Source of the DNA: UBA3792 sp964426415 | Lineage (GTDB): Bacteria; Bacillota; Clostridia; Christensenellales; CAG-138 | Length of the DNA: 14,967 nucleotides | Assembly (NCBI GenBank): GCA_964426415.1 | Contig: CAYRQM010000040.1 | Span: 1 to 14,967, forward strand | Direction: 5' to 3' | Part shown: positions 8,013 to 14,967 of the stretch, piece after piece | Layout: each line of letters begins with the position of its first letter | Position numbering within the stretch: the stretch's first letter is position 1 | The notes under the pieces: generated by a model | Told to the model about the DNA's origin: nothing | The model's input: the letters and a program-made list of their open reading frames with translations, nothing else | Database searches by the model: none | Made by a program: the position numbers and the translations under genes

Positions 8013-8726
8013 ATGCGGGTTCGCACCCTCACCAAAAGAATGTGCAATCAAGAAGGCGCGCTGTTTGATCGCCTTGGCGGCGCGGACGAAACCGCAAAAC
8101 GGTTTTTGTCCATGCTGCGGGACAAGCAGCGGGTGCTGGTGGCGTTGGAGCAAAACAGCATCGTGGCGTCTGTCTCGTTCACCCTTGGAAAGCCCGACAA
8201 GAACGGCGGCATTTTGTGCATTCAAAGCATCCTGCTGACCGACGCCGATGCGGCAGGTGCGGCACAAACGCTGCTCAGGCGGCTGTGCGCCGAAGCGGGC
8301 GCACTGGGCGTCACCACCCTGCTTGCGCCGCGTGACGAGAGCGCACCTTTGCTGTTCGCGTTCGGGTTTGTGCCCGACGCGGCGGACGACGACGCGCTGT
8401 TGGTGTATTCCCTGCGCGGGTTGACGCCGTTTTTGCCGCTTTGCATGGGCGCGGGCTTACTTTTGGGGCTTTTGGCAGGCGTCCTGTTTGGAAAAATCTT
8501 GGCGGGCGCGTGCATCGGCGCGTGCTTGGGCATGCTGGTGGGCGGCGCCATGGATGCGCGCCGCGAACGCCGTGAAGCGCAAATGACGGCGGACGCACCT
8601 GCGCCCGTTCCGCCGCAGTCCGATTTCACACCCAAGCCGCCGAATAACCGCTACGACGACGCGGCAAGCTCCCAAGACGCGGAGCCGCAAACGCCGCAAA
8701 CGCAGCGCAATTTTTACGACGAATAA
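8013..8726 (+). CDS. GNAT-like domain fused to a double glycine-zipper membrane segment
   Basis: I do not know a named family for this 237-residue protein. Residues about 35-135 look like a GNAT acetyltransferase core: a beta strand (VLVALEQNSIVASVSF), a central strand ILCIQSILL, a helix starting AGAAQTLLRRLCAEA, then LGVTTLLAPRDESAPLLFAFGFVPD, the usual GNAT ending. The acyl-CoA loop, normally Q/RxxGxG/A, is degenerate here (DADAAGAA). Residues 140-178 are hydrophobic with two exact GxxxGxxxGxxxG runs (G148, 152, 156, 160 and G165, 169, 173, 177). A basic DARRERR follows, then a Pro/Gln-rich hydrophilic tail. Two short membrane helices with both ends in the cytoplasm is the likely topology (inference). 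GGAGGAAGG precedes the ATG. It is separated from pth by 8 bases, so they are probably one operon. Catalytic activity is uncertain. Confidence 0.75.
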   Translation: MRVRTLTKRMCNQEGALFDRLGGADETAKRFLSMLRDKQRVLVALEQNSIVASVSFTLGKPDKNGGILCIQSILLTDADAAGAAQTLLRRLCAEAGALGVTTLLAPRDESAPLLFAFGFVPDAADDDALLVYSLRGLTPFLPLCMGAGLLLGLLAGVLFGKILAGACIGACLGMLVGGAMDARRERREAQMTADAPAPVPPQSDFTPKPPNNRYDDAASSQDAEPQTPQTQRNFYDE

Positions 8727-8734
8727 GGAGTCTT

Positions 8735-9349
8735 ATGTATCTCATCGTGGGGCTCGGCAATCCGGGCATGTCCTATCGCAAAACGCGGCACAACGTGGGC
8801 TTTTTGAGCCTCGACCTGTTGGCGAGCCGCGCCAACATCAAAATCAAAAGCAAAGGGTTCTCCGCCCTGTACGGCGAAGGCTTTTTGCACGGCGAACGCG
8901 TCATTTTGGTCAAGCCGCAAACGTACATGAACAACAGCGGCGACTGCGTGCAGCAGATTTTGCACTTCTATAAGCTGGATCCGTCACGGCTGATCGTCCT
9001 GTACGACGACATCGACCTGCCCGTCGGCTCGCTCCGCATCCGCAGCAGCGGCACGGGCGGCAGCCACAACGGGATGCGTTCCATCTTGGCGTGCATCCAC
9101 TCCGAAGCCTTCCCGCGCATCCGCATTGGCATCGGCAAGGACGATTCGCTGCTCTTGCGCGATTATGTTCTCAAGCGTCCGAGCAAGGACGAGCAGGCAT
9201 TGCTTGCCGAATCCTTCGCCCACGCCGCCGACGCCGCCGAAATGATTGTGGCGGGGCAAATTGAAAAGGCGCAGGCGCTGTACAACAAAAAGCACGAAGC
9301 GTCCCAATCCGAATCCATCGACAACAGCAAAACGAAACCTCAAGAATAG
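8735..9349 (+). CDS. pth: Peptidyl-tRNA hydrolase Pth
   Basis: Pth cleaves the ester bond of peptidyl-tRNAs released prematurely from ribosomes, recycling tRNA; it is generally essential. The 204-residue protein starts MYLIVGLGNPG. It carries the family's active-site residues N9 (GNPG), H19 (TRHNVGF), N66 (TYMNNSG), D91 (YDDIDLP) and N112 (GGSHNGMRS), matching Escherichia coli N10, H20, N68, D93 and N114. GGAG lies upstream of the ATG, 8 bases after the GNAT-like gene stop. It is followed by mfd after a 29-base gap, with no terminator. In Bacillus the small anti-sigma-F gene fin lies between pth and mfd; it is absent here. The C-terminal 15-20 residues are a polar extension. Confidence 0.97.
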   Translation: MYLIVGLGNPGMSYRKTRHNVGFLSLDLLASRANIKIKSKGFSALYGEGFLHGERVILVKPQTYMNNSGDCVQQILHFYKLDPSRLIVLYDDIDLPVGSLRIRSSGTGGSHNGMRSILACIHSEAFPRIRIGIGKDDSLLLRDYVLKRPSKDEQALLAESFAHAADAAEMIVAGQIEKAQALYNKKHEASQSESIDNSKTKPQE

Positions 9350-9378
9350 ACGGTGCATTTTTGCACCAAGGGAACGAA

Positions 9379-12300
9379 ATGGAAGCATTGCTTGCGGCGA
9401 TCCGAAAGGACGCGGCGTATCGACAGCTGGAAACAGCTCTGACGGACGGCAACGGCACGGTTGCCGTTTTTGGGCTGCCCGAACCGCACCGTCCCGGCGT
9501 CGCAGCAGCGTTGGCGACGACGCGCACGGTGCTGTGGGTGACGCCGACGCCCGCCGAAGCGCTGCGGCTGCACGACGTTTTGCAAGCGTACCGCCCCGAC
9601 GCGCTGCTGTTCTTGCCGCGTGATTTGCCGCTGGTGCATCTGCAGGCGGTCAGCGCCGAGCGGCGCGCCCTGCGGCTGGCGGTGCTTTCGCGGCTGGCGC
9701 TCTCCGTGCCGAGCCTCATCGTCACCTGCGGCGAAGCCCTGATGGAACGGCTCGCCATGCCTGAGACATTTTTGTCGCAGCTTGTGACGGTGCGCACGGG
9801 CGACGCGATAGACCCGCGGACGCTGCTGGAACGGTTGGTTGCGGCGGGCTACGAGCGCACCGACCAAATCGAAGGACAGGGGCAATGCGCGGCGCGGGGC
9901 GACATTTTGGACGTGTACCCGCCGCAGGCGGAATACCCGTACCGCATCGAGTTTTTCGGGGACGAGATCGACCAGATTCGCTGCTTCGATCCGCTGACCC
10001 AGCGCAGCGTCGAGCAAACCATGCAGGCGGTGCTGCCGCCCGCGTTTGAAACGCCGCAAACGGAGGAAGCCATGGCGCGGGCGCTGCGGCTGCTCAAAAA
10101 GGCGGAAGGCTTCTCCATGCAGCGGGAATCGTGGCAGGAGGGGCGCCCCTGCGTGGGCGCGGACGTGCTGCTGCCGCTGCTGTACCCCGTGACCACCACC
10201 CTTTTGGAATATTTGCCGCGTGACGCTTCCATCCTGCTCAACGACCCGCAGCGCATCTTGGACGAAGCACGTGCGACAGAATTGGTGCATGCAGAAACGG
10301 TTGCCGCCACCTTGGAGCGCGGCGAGGGGCATCCGATGCAGGCTAAGCTGCTGCTGCCCACAGACGACTTGGAACACAGCTTGGACACGAGCCGCACGGC
10401 GGCGTTCTATCCGCTGTTTCGCACCTGCCCCGGCTTCAAGCATCGGGAACGGGTGGGCTTCACCGCCCAAAACGCGCCCCAATACCTGTCCGATTTTGAA
10501 CAGCTTGCCGCCGAGCTCAAGCAAATGCAACAGCGGCGGGAGGCGGTTTTGCTGTACGCGGGAGAGGGACAAGACCGCGTGCTGGAGCAGCTCTCAACCT
10601 GCGACATAAAAGTCGCATCCTCAGACGTGCTTGCCCGTCCGCCCGTGCGCGGCGAGATTTTGGTGCTGAAGGAATCGCTGCCGCAAGGGTTTGCGTATCC
10701 GGAGCTGCACCTGTTTGTGCTTTCGGCGCAGGAGCTGTTTGGCAAGAAGCCGTCGGCGCACGCCCGCAAAAAGAGCGGCACGCTGCGGTTTGCCGACCTT
10801 GCGGTGGGCGATTACGTCGTCCACGAGGCGCACGGCATCGGGCGGTTTATGGGCGTGGAGCAGTTGACGGTGCAGAACAGCACCCGCGACTATCTGCTGT
10901 TTGCGTATCGGGGCAACGACAAGCTGTACATCCCGACCGATCAACTGGATCGTATCCAAAAATACGTCGGCGGCGACGAGGAAACGCCGCCCGCCCTGTC
11001 GAAGCTCGGCGGGACGGACTGGCAGCAGCGGGTGCAGAAGGCGCGGGAAGGCGCCAAGAAGCTGGCGGTGGATTTGGCGCGTTTGTACGCCGAACGTGCG
11101 ACAAATAAGGGACATGCCTTTTCGACCGACACGCCGTGGCAGAAGCGGCTGGAGCAATCGTTCCCCTATGAGGAGACGCCCGATCAGGTGACCGCCATCG
11201 CACAGATCAAGGCAGATATGGAAGCGCCGCGTTCGATGGATCGGCTGCTGTGCGGCGACGTGGGCTACGGCAAGACGGAAGTGGCGCTGCGGGCTGCGTT
11301 CAAGGCGATCCAAGACAGCAAGCAGGTGGCGTTTTTGGTGCCGACGACGATTCTTGCGCAGCAGCATTACGGCACGATGCTGGCGCGGTTTGCCGATTTT
11401 CCCGTGCGGGTGGCGTGTCTTTCGCGGTTTCAGTCGCCCAAGGAATGTGCCGACATCAAAAAGCGGCTGGAAACGGGCGAGATCGACATGGTGGTGGGCA
11501 CGCACGCGCTGCTTGCCAAGTCGGTGCATTTCAAGGATCTGGGGCTGTTGATTATCGACGAGGAGCATCGCTTCGGCGTCAATCACAAGGAACAGATCAA
11601 GGCGCTGCGCAGCGAAATCGACGTGCTGACGCTGACGGCGACGCCGATTCCGCGCACGCTGAACCTGTCCATGACGGGCATCCGGGACATCTCCACCATC
11701 GAGACGCCGCCCGAAAACCGATTCCCCGTACAGACGTTTGTGATGGAGTACAACGACGCGTTTGTGGCAAGCGCGCTGCAGCGCGAGCTGGCACGCGGCG
11801 GGCAAGCGTTTGTGGTGTCCAACCGTGTGCTTTCGATGGGCAGCACGCTCAAGCACCTGCGCAGCCTGTTGCCCGATGCGCGCATCGAAATGGCGCACGG
11901 GCAGATGCCCGAAGCCCAGTTGGAGCAGGCGATGCTGTCGTTTTTGGAGCGCGAGACCGATATTCTTTTGTGTTCCACCATCATCGAAAGCGGCGTGGAC
12001 ATTCCCAACGCCAACACGCTGGTGGTTTTGGAGGCGGACAAGCTGGGGCTGGCGCAGCTCTACCAGCTGCGTGGCCGCGTGGGGCGTTCCACCCGCATGG
12101 CGTACGCGTATTTGACCGTGCCGCAGGCGCGTGCCGTCTCGGAGACGGCGCAAAAGCGGCTGCTTGCCATCCGCGAGTTCACCCAATTCGGGGCAGGGTT
12201 CCGCCTTGCCATGCGCGATTTGGAGATTCGCGGCGCAGGCAGTCTTTTGGGCGCGGAGCAGCACGGCCACATTGCAGACATCGGCTACGAATACTACTGC

Positions 12301-12819
12301 AAGCTGATGCGGCAGGCGGTGGCGGAAGCGAAGGGCGAGCCCTGCGCGCCCGAAATCGAAACGACGGTGGACGCGCCCATCGACGCGTATGTGCCGCAAT
12401 CGTTTTTGCCGGGTGAGCTGCATCGTCTTGCCATGTACAAGCGCATTGCACAAATCGGCGACAACGACGGCTATGCCGACCTTTTGGACGAGTTCCAAGA
12501 TCGGTACGGCGAGCTGCCCGTTCCCGTACTGAATCTGATGCAGCTTGCGCTGATTCGCGCTTACGCGGCGCGGGCGCAGCTTGCCTCCGTGACGATTCGA
12601 GACGGCAAGGCGACGCTGCTGTTCGACGAGAAGGCGCAGCCCGACGGCATGCAGCTGCTGGCGGTGCTTGCGGGCGAAGCGGACGCCAAATTGACGGCAA
12701 CGGCGCCTGCATCCATCCAATTATTGTACAAAAAGGCGTCTGCCGCGGAAATCGTTGCAAAACTGCCACAATTTCTTTACAGGCTCATGCATTGCATCTT
12801 GCCCGCGGATGGAGTATAA
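9379..12819 (+). CDS. mfd: Transcription-repair coupling factor Mfd
   Basis: Mfd is an ATP-driven DNA translocase that pushes stalled RNA polymerase off damaged templates and recruits UvrA. The 1146-residue protein is complete. It has a UvrB-homology N-terminal part with RGDILDVYPP and a CarD-like RNA polymerase-interacting domain at about 475-540 (VGDYVVHEAHGIGRF). The RecG-like helicase core carries Walker A GDVGYGKT at 626-633, DEEHRFG from 727, TATPIPRT, ESGVDIPNANT and RGRVGRS from 898. A C-terminal TRCF domain from about 1010 folds back on the UvrA-binding region. I chose ATG 9379 over the in-frame TTG at 9361 because AAGGGA lies 5 bases before the ATG. It reads on from pth. Its last bases contain the promoter of the next gene. 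Confidence 0.97.
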   Translation: MEALLAAIRKDAAYRQLETALTDGNGTVAVFGLPEPHRPGVAAALATTRTVLWVTPTPAEALRLHDVLQAYRPDALLFLPRDLPLVHLQAVSAERRALRLAVLSRLALSVPSLIVTCGEALMERLAMPETFLSQLVTVRTGDAIDPRTLLERLVAAGYERTDQIEGQGQCAARGDILDVYPPQAEYPYRIEFFGDEIDQIRCFDPLTQRSVEQTMQAVLPPAFETPQTEEAMARALRLLKKAEGFSMQRESWQEGRPCVGADVLLPLLYPVTTTLLEYLPRDASILLNDPQRILDEARATELVHAETVAATLERGEGHPMQAKLLLPTDDLEHSLDTSRTAAFYPLFRTCPGFKHRERVGFTAQNAPQYLSDFEQLAAELKQMQQRREAVLLYAGEGQDRVLEQLSTCDIKVASSDVLARPPVRGEILVLKESLPQGFAYPELHLFVLSAQELFGKKPSAHARKKSGTLRFADLAVGDYVVHEAHGIGRFMGVEQLTVQNSTRDYLLFAYRGNDKLYIPTDQLDRIQKYVGGDEETPPALSKLGGTDWQQRVQKAREGAKKLAVDLARLYAERATNKGHAFSTDTPWQKRLEQSFPYEETPDQVTAIAQIKADMEAPRSMDRLLCGDVGYGKTEVALRAAFKAIQDSKQVAFLVPTTILAQQHYGTMLARFADFPVRVACLSRFQSPKECADIKKRLETGEIDMVVGTHALLAKSVHFKDLGLLIIDEEHRFGVNHKEQIKALRSEIDVLTLTATPIPRTLNLSMTGIRDISTIETPPENRFPVQTFVMEYNDAFVASALQRELARGGQAFVVSNRVLSMGSTLKHLRSLLPDARIEMAHGQMPEAQLEQAMLSFLERETDILLCSTIIESGVDIPNANTLVVLEADKLGLAQLYQLRGRVGRSTRMAYAYLTVPQARAVSETAQKRLLAIREFTQFGAGFRLAMRDLEIRGAGSLLGAEQHGHIADIGYEYYCKLMRQAVAEAKGEPCAPEIETTVDAPIDAYVPQSFLPGELHRLAMYKRIAQIGDNDGYADLLDEFQDRYGELPVPVLNLMQLALIRAYAARAQLASVTIRDGKATLLFDEKAQPDGMQLLAVLAGEADAKLTATAPASIQLLYKKASAAEIVAKLPQFLYRLMHCILPADGV

Positions 12820-12820
12820 T
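12792..12820 (+). promoter_or_regulatory. Promoter for the parvulin-like lipoprotein, within the end of mfd
   Basis: TTGCAT (12792-12797), a 17-base spacer and a perfect TATAAT (12815-12820) overlap the last codons and stop of mfd. The start would fall near 12827, just before the ribosome binding site of the lipoprotein gene. The -35 is only a three-of-six match. Confidence 0.6.
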
Positions 12821-12849
12821 GAACCGACAAACGGAAAGGATTATTTGAT

Positions 12850-14268
12850 ATGAAGAAGTACACGCGCATTTTTGCGCTGGTTTTGGTGTTCGCCTTGGCG
12901 ATGACGACGGTCGGGTGCCTTGTGGACAAGAACAAGCCCGCCGACGGTGCAGACGCCACGACCGCGCCGTCCGCTTCCGCGGATACGTTGGACGAGGACG
13001 CAATTGCCATCGAGCTTGGCAGCACAAAGATCACTGCAGGCGAGGTTTCCGATACATACAGCTACTACCAGCAAATGGCGTCCTATTCGGGCACGACGGT
13101 CGACCTTGCGACCACGCTGGAAGACGTCATCAGCTACCATCTCCCGCAGTACATGGCAGAACAGATGGGCGTGACGCTCAGCGAAGACGAGCTTGCCGCG
13201 GTAGAGACGCAGACGCAGGAGCAGGTCACATCCATTCAAAACGACACGGTCTGCTACTACGCGCAAAACTACGGCAGCGCCGACGCCTCCATCACCGAGA
13301 TTTCCGGCCTGTCCGACGAGGAGCTTTCCGCCGCGATGGATCAAATCAATACGGAATTGGCACAGTACTACGGCGACGATTACACCTTCGACGACTACAT
13401 GTCGAATCAATACGACGGTTACTATCAAAACTACCTCATCGATGCGCTTTCCGCCAAGCTGCGCGCCAACAACGACGCCACCGTCACCATTGACGACGCG
13501 GCGGTGACCGCATGGTACGAAGCGACTTTGGCACAGCAGCAGACGTCCTTTGACGCCACGCCCACCTCCTACCGCGACCAAGTGAACGGCTTTGCAAGCG
13601 GCAGCAGCGCGCTGCCCGCACTGTATGTGCCCGCAGGGTTTGCGAATGTGCAGATCATCAAGATCGCACCGTCCGCCGAGCTGGACGCAACCTACGACAC
13701 CAACGTCACCGAAATGACCGCGCTGGAAGCCGAATATGGCAAGCTGGCGCTGACGGGCGAGGATACGGCGCGGCAGGCAGAGATCAAGACGCGCTATGCC
13801 GAGCTGGTTCTGCAAAACGAAGGATTCTTGCAGGCGTATGCGGGCATTGAAAAGGCGCGTGCCAACGACGCATACCTTGCGCTGCAAAACGGCACTTCCT
13901 TCGAAGAAGTCATGACAAGCTACAACACCACCGCCGCCACGGAATCCGATCTTGCGGGCGTGCTGATGTACATCGGCGGCGAAGACAGCCTGTACGACGC
14001 ATCGCTTTGCACGGCGGTTGCCGCCCTGACGCCCGGCGCATACACGTCGGTGATCGAAGTGGACAACACGTTCTACATCGTGCGGCTCGTCTCGCTTGTG
14101 GAAGCGGGCACCATCGCGCAGGCGGACAACGCCGAAGCCATCCAAACGGCGGCGCTCATCGATGCGCAGGACACCTCTTGGGACGAATTGAGCGCCACAT
14201 GGCTGACGCAAGCCAAGAGCGCGGCAATCTACCACGAGGACACCTACGCCAGCCTTCTGGCAGAATAA
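12850..14268 (+). CDS. SurA/PrsA-like (parvulin-type) lipoprotein foldase
   Basis: A 472-residue predicted lipoprotein: basic start MKKYTR, hydrophobic core to about 20 and a lipobox-like TTVGC with C23 as the lipidated residue. A flexible Ala/Thr/Ser/Asp linker follows (28-48), then a SurA N-terminal-like helical domain (about 52-235). A divergent parvulin-like part follows: strand FANVQIIKIAPS at 264-275, helix and G-x-S-F motif at 341-353 (LALQNGTSFEEVMTSYN), and final strand NTFYIVRLVS at 406-415. Such proteins fold secreted polypeptides outside the membrane. The two conserved parvulin histidines appear replaced (Q268 and Y409 by my alignment). About 65 helical residues (276-340) are inserted after the first strand. 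It may act as a chaperone without isomerase activity. GGAAAGGA precedes the ATG; a hairpin follows the stop. Confidence 0.75.
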   Translation: MKKYTRIFALVLVFALAMTTVGCLVDKNKPADGADATTAPSASADTLDEDAIAIELGSTKITAGEVSDTYSYYQQMASYSGTTVDLATTLEDVISYHLPQYMAEQMGVTLSEDELAAVETQTQEQVTSIQNDTVCYYAQNYGSADASITEISGLSDEELSAAMDQINTELAQYYGDDYTFDDYMSNQYDGYYQNYLIDALSAKLRANNDATVTIDDAAVTAWYEATLAQQQTSFDATPTSYRDQVNGFASGSSALPALYVPAGFANVQIIKIAPSAELDATYDTNVTEMTALEAEYGKLALTGEDTARQAEIKTRYAELVLQNEGFLQAYAGIEKARANDAYLALQNGTSFEEVMTSYNTTAATESDLAGVLMYIGGEDSLYDASLCTAVAALTPGAYTSVIEVDNTFYIVRLVSLVEAGTIAQADNAEAIQTAALIDAQDTSWDELSATWLTQAKSAAIYHEDTYASLLAE

Positions 14269-14274
14269 CGTTTG

Positions 14275-14299
14275 CATCCCGCGGCAGTCCCGCGGGATG
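14275..14299 (+). terminator. Strong hairpin after the lipoprotein gene, lacking a good T run
   Basis: CATCCCGCGG (14275-14284) pairs perfectly with CCGCGGGATG (14290-14299) around a 5-base loop, starting 6 bases after the stop. Only TTCT follows, so it may act as a weak terminator, a 3' end stabiliser or an attenuator that lets some transcription into the next gene. Confidence 0.55.
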
Positions 14300-14360
14300 T
14301 TCTAAAATGACGGACGTTTTGCCCGTCCCACGAACCATTATATAGTAGGAGGTAACAAAC

Positions 14361-14744
14361 ATGTTTTGTCCCAAATGTGGTCGGCAGCTGCCCGACACCG
14401 CAGCGTTCTGCGACAGCTGTGGGCAGCCGTTTCGTTCGACCGTCCCGCCTGTACAACAGCCCGTTCCCCCCGTCGCGCCCCAAAGTCCGCAAGAGCCGTG
14501 CGCGCTCCAAAAATACTGCAAGGCGCAAGGTCTTACCGGCATGATCGCCAAGGGTGCGGCAGCCGTGATGGTGCTGCTGTTCACCATCGCAGCCATCGTT
14601 TTGGCGGCGCATTTCGGTTCCTTCGGGTTCTTCCTGCTCGTTTTCTGCGGCGGCATCTGCGTTTCCGGCATGATTTGGCTGCTGTCGGACATCGTGCTCC
14701 ATGTGGCGGCGCTCCATGCGCTGAAAGAAGCCGAAACCAAGTAA
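14361..14744 (+). CDS. Small zinc-ribbon membrane protein
   Basis: A 127-residue protein beginning MFCPKCGRQLPDTAAFCDSCG, a classic zinc ribbon with C3, C6, C17 and C20 as ligands. A Pro/Gln/Val-rich linker (about 26-46) follows, then two hydrophobic segments likely to span the membrane (about 60-83 and 87-116), and a short charged tail. Such zinc-ribbon membrane proteins are common in Clostridia and mostly uncharacterised; the ribbon should face the cytoplasm. GGAGG lies 8 bases before the ATG. There is no convincing separate promoter with room for a leader, so it may depend on read-through from the lipoprotein gene. A strong terminator follows the stop. I assign no function. Confidence 0.8.
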   Translation: MFCPKCGRQLPDTAAFCDSCGQPFRSTVPPVQQPVPPVAPQSPQEPCALQKYCKAQGLTGMIAKGAAAVMVLLFTIAAIVLAAHFGSFGFFLLVFCGGICVSGMIWLLSDIVLHVAALHALKEAETK

Positions 14745-14756
14745 TTCGGGTTTCCC

Positions 14757-14783
14757 AAAGAGCCGCGCTTTGCGGCTCTTTTT
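14757..14783 (+). terminator. Rho-independent terminator after the zinc-ribbon gene
   Basis: AAAGAGCCGC (14757-14766) pairs perfectly with GCGGCTCTTT (14772-14781) around a GCTTT loop, and the right arm runs into a five-T stretch. It starts 12 bases past the stop. Its outer arms match those of the terminator at 1312-1341. Confidence 0.93.
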
Positions 14784-14844
14784 GCGTGCAGTTTGCACGA
14801 AGGAAAAAACTTTCGCTATTGTAGGCAGAATGCGGGGTTCTCTC

Positions 14845-14874
14845 TTGCAATTGTGGGCGGGTTCGTGATAAGAT
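14845..14874 (+). promoter_or_regulatory. Probable promoter of the gene at the right edge
   Basis: TTGCAA (14845-14850), an 18-base spacer and TAAGAT (14869-14874), preceded by TGA to give an extended -10 (TGATAAGAT). The start would lie near 14881, about 30 bases before the start codon. It lies downstream of a strong terminator, where a new promoter is expected. Confidence 0.5.
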
Positions 14875-14912
14875 GATGAAGAATGCCCAAGCATTACGCG
14901 TATGGAGGGAAT

Positions 14913-14967
14913 ATGAAAAGAACACTTGCACTGATCATGGCACTCTGTATGGTGTTGGCACTGCTGC
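14913..14967 (+). CDS. Start of a secreted protein or lipoprotein (truncated by window)
   Basis: Eighteen codons and one base are visible: MKRTLALIMALCMVLALL, a basic start followed by a hydrophobic core, which is a typical signal peptide. GGAGGGA lies just upstream. Similar N-termini are frequent in clostridial solute-binding lipoproteins of ABC transporters, but the lipobox and mature part lie outside the window, so the product cannot be named. Confidence 0.8.
   Translation, partial: MKRTLALIMALCMVLALL

Noticed and set aside
10621..12720. A 699-residue open frame on the minus strand opposite mfd.
   Set aside because: mfd on the plus strand has all family motifs over the same bases. Long antisense frames are expected in GC-rich coding DNA; this one is rich in Arg, His and Gln, lacks a recognisable domain and resembles a mirror product.
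12841..14277. A 478-residue open frame on the minus strand covering the whole parvulin-like lipoprotein gene.
   Set aside because: The plus strand has a signal peptide, lipobox-like site, ribosome binding site and promoter. The antisense product has a low-complexity Val/Arg/Gly composition and no plausible start signal.
14319..14346. TTGCCC, 16 bases, TATAGT before the zinc-ribbon gene, considered as its promoter.
   Set aside because: The transcription start would fall at about 14353, after the GGAGG ribosome binding site, so the message would lose it.
14785..14799. A 6-base inverted repeat CGTGCA-GTT-TGCACG just after the terminator at 14757-14783.
   Set aside because: It is too short, with a 3-base loop and no T run or gene context; such repeats occur by chance.
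14902..14916. A four-codon upstream frame (ATG GAG GGA ATA TGA) overlapping the start of the last gene.
   Set aside because: It arises from the ribosome binding site itself and has no site of its own; most likely chance.

Overview
The window is about 15 kb of GC-rich chromosomal DNA (roughly 60% GC by eye, not counted) from a spore-forming member of the Firmicutes, most likely class Clostridia. The spore genes spoIIR, sleB and ypeB, strong GGAGG-type ribosome binding sites, a HrcA/CIRCE-type heat-shock operator and the pth-mfd linkage support this. I cannot name the genus. The gene content is mainly conserved housekeeping and sporulation. I see no phage, transposon, CRISPR array, toxin-antitoxin pair, tRNA or rRNA.

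Left block (1-2521, minus strand): two transcription units. The first, transcribed leftwards from an extended -10 promoter near 1290, carries a WalJ/YycJ-type metallo-beta-lactamase-fold protein overlapping rlmH (23S rRNA methyltransferase). The second starts at a perfect TTGACA -35 near 2520. It carries an unrecognised 183-residue protein overlapping a UPF0173/UlaG-like metal-dependent hydrolase, and ends in a hairpin terminator at 1312-1341.

Centre (2579-5236, plus strand): a compact spoIIR-sleB-ypeB operon. It joins an early forespore-to-mother-cell signalling gene to the germination cortex-lytic enzyme and its partner, and ends in a probably bidirectional terminator shared with clpB. clpB (5241-7826, minus) has a vegetative-type promoter with a perfect CIRCE operator over the predicted transcription start.

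Right block (8013 to the end, plus strand): a gene for a GNAT-like domain joined to a double glycine-zipper membrane segment, then pth (peptidyl-tRNA hydrolase) and mfd (transcription-repair coupling factor), closely spaced. A parvulin/SurA-like lipoprotein follows with its own promoter inside the end of mfd. Then come a small zinc-ribbon membrane protein, a terminator, and the first 18 codons of a secreted protein running off the window.

The least ordinary items are the GNAT/glycine-zipper protein, the unrecognised 183-residue protein with a possibly leaderless start, the parvulin-like lipoprotein that seems to lack the usual histidines, and the mixing of early and late sporulation genes in one operon. 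None of these amounts to a clear new multi-gene system.
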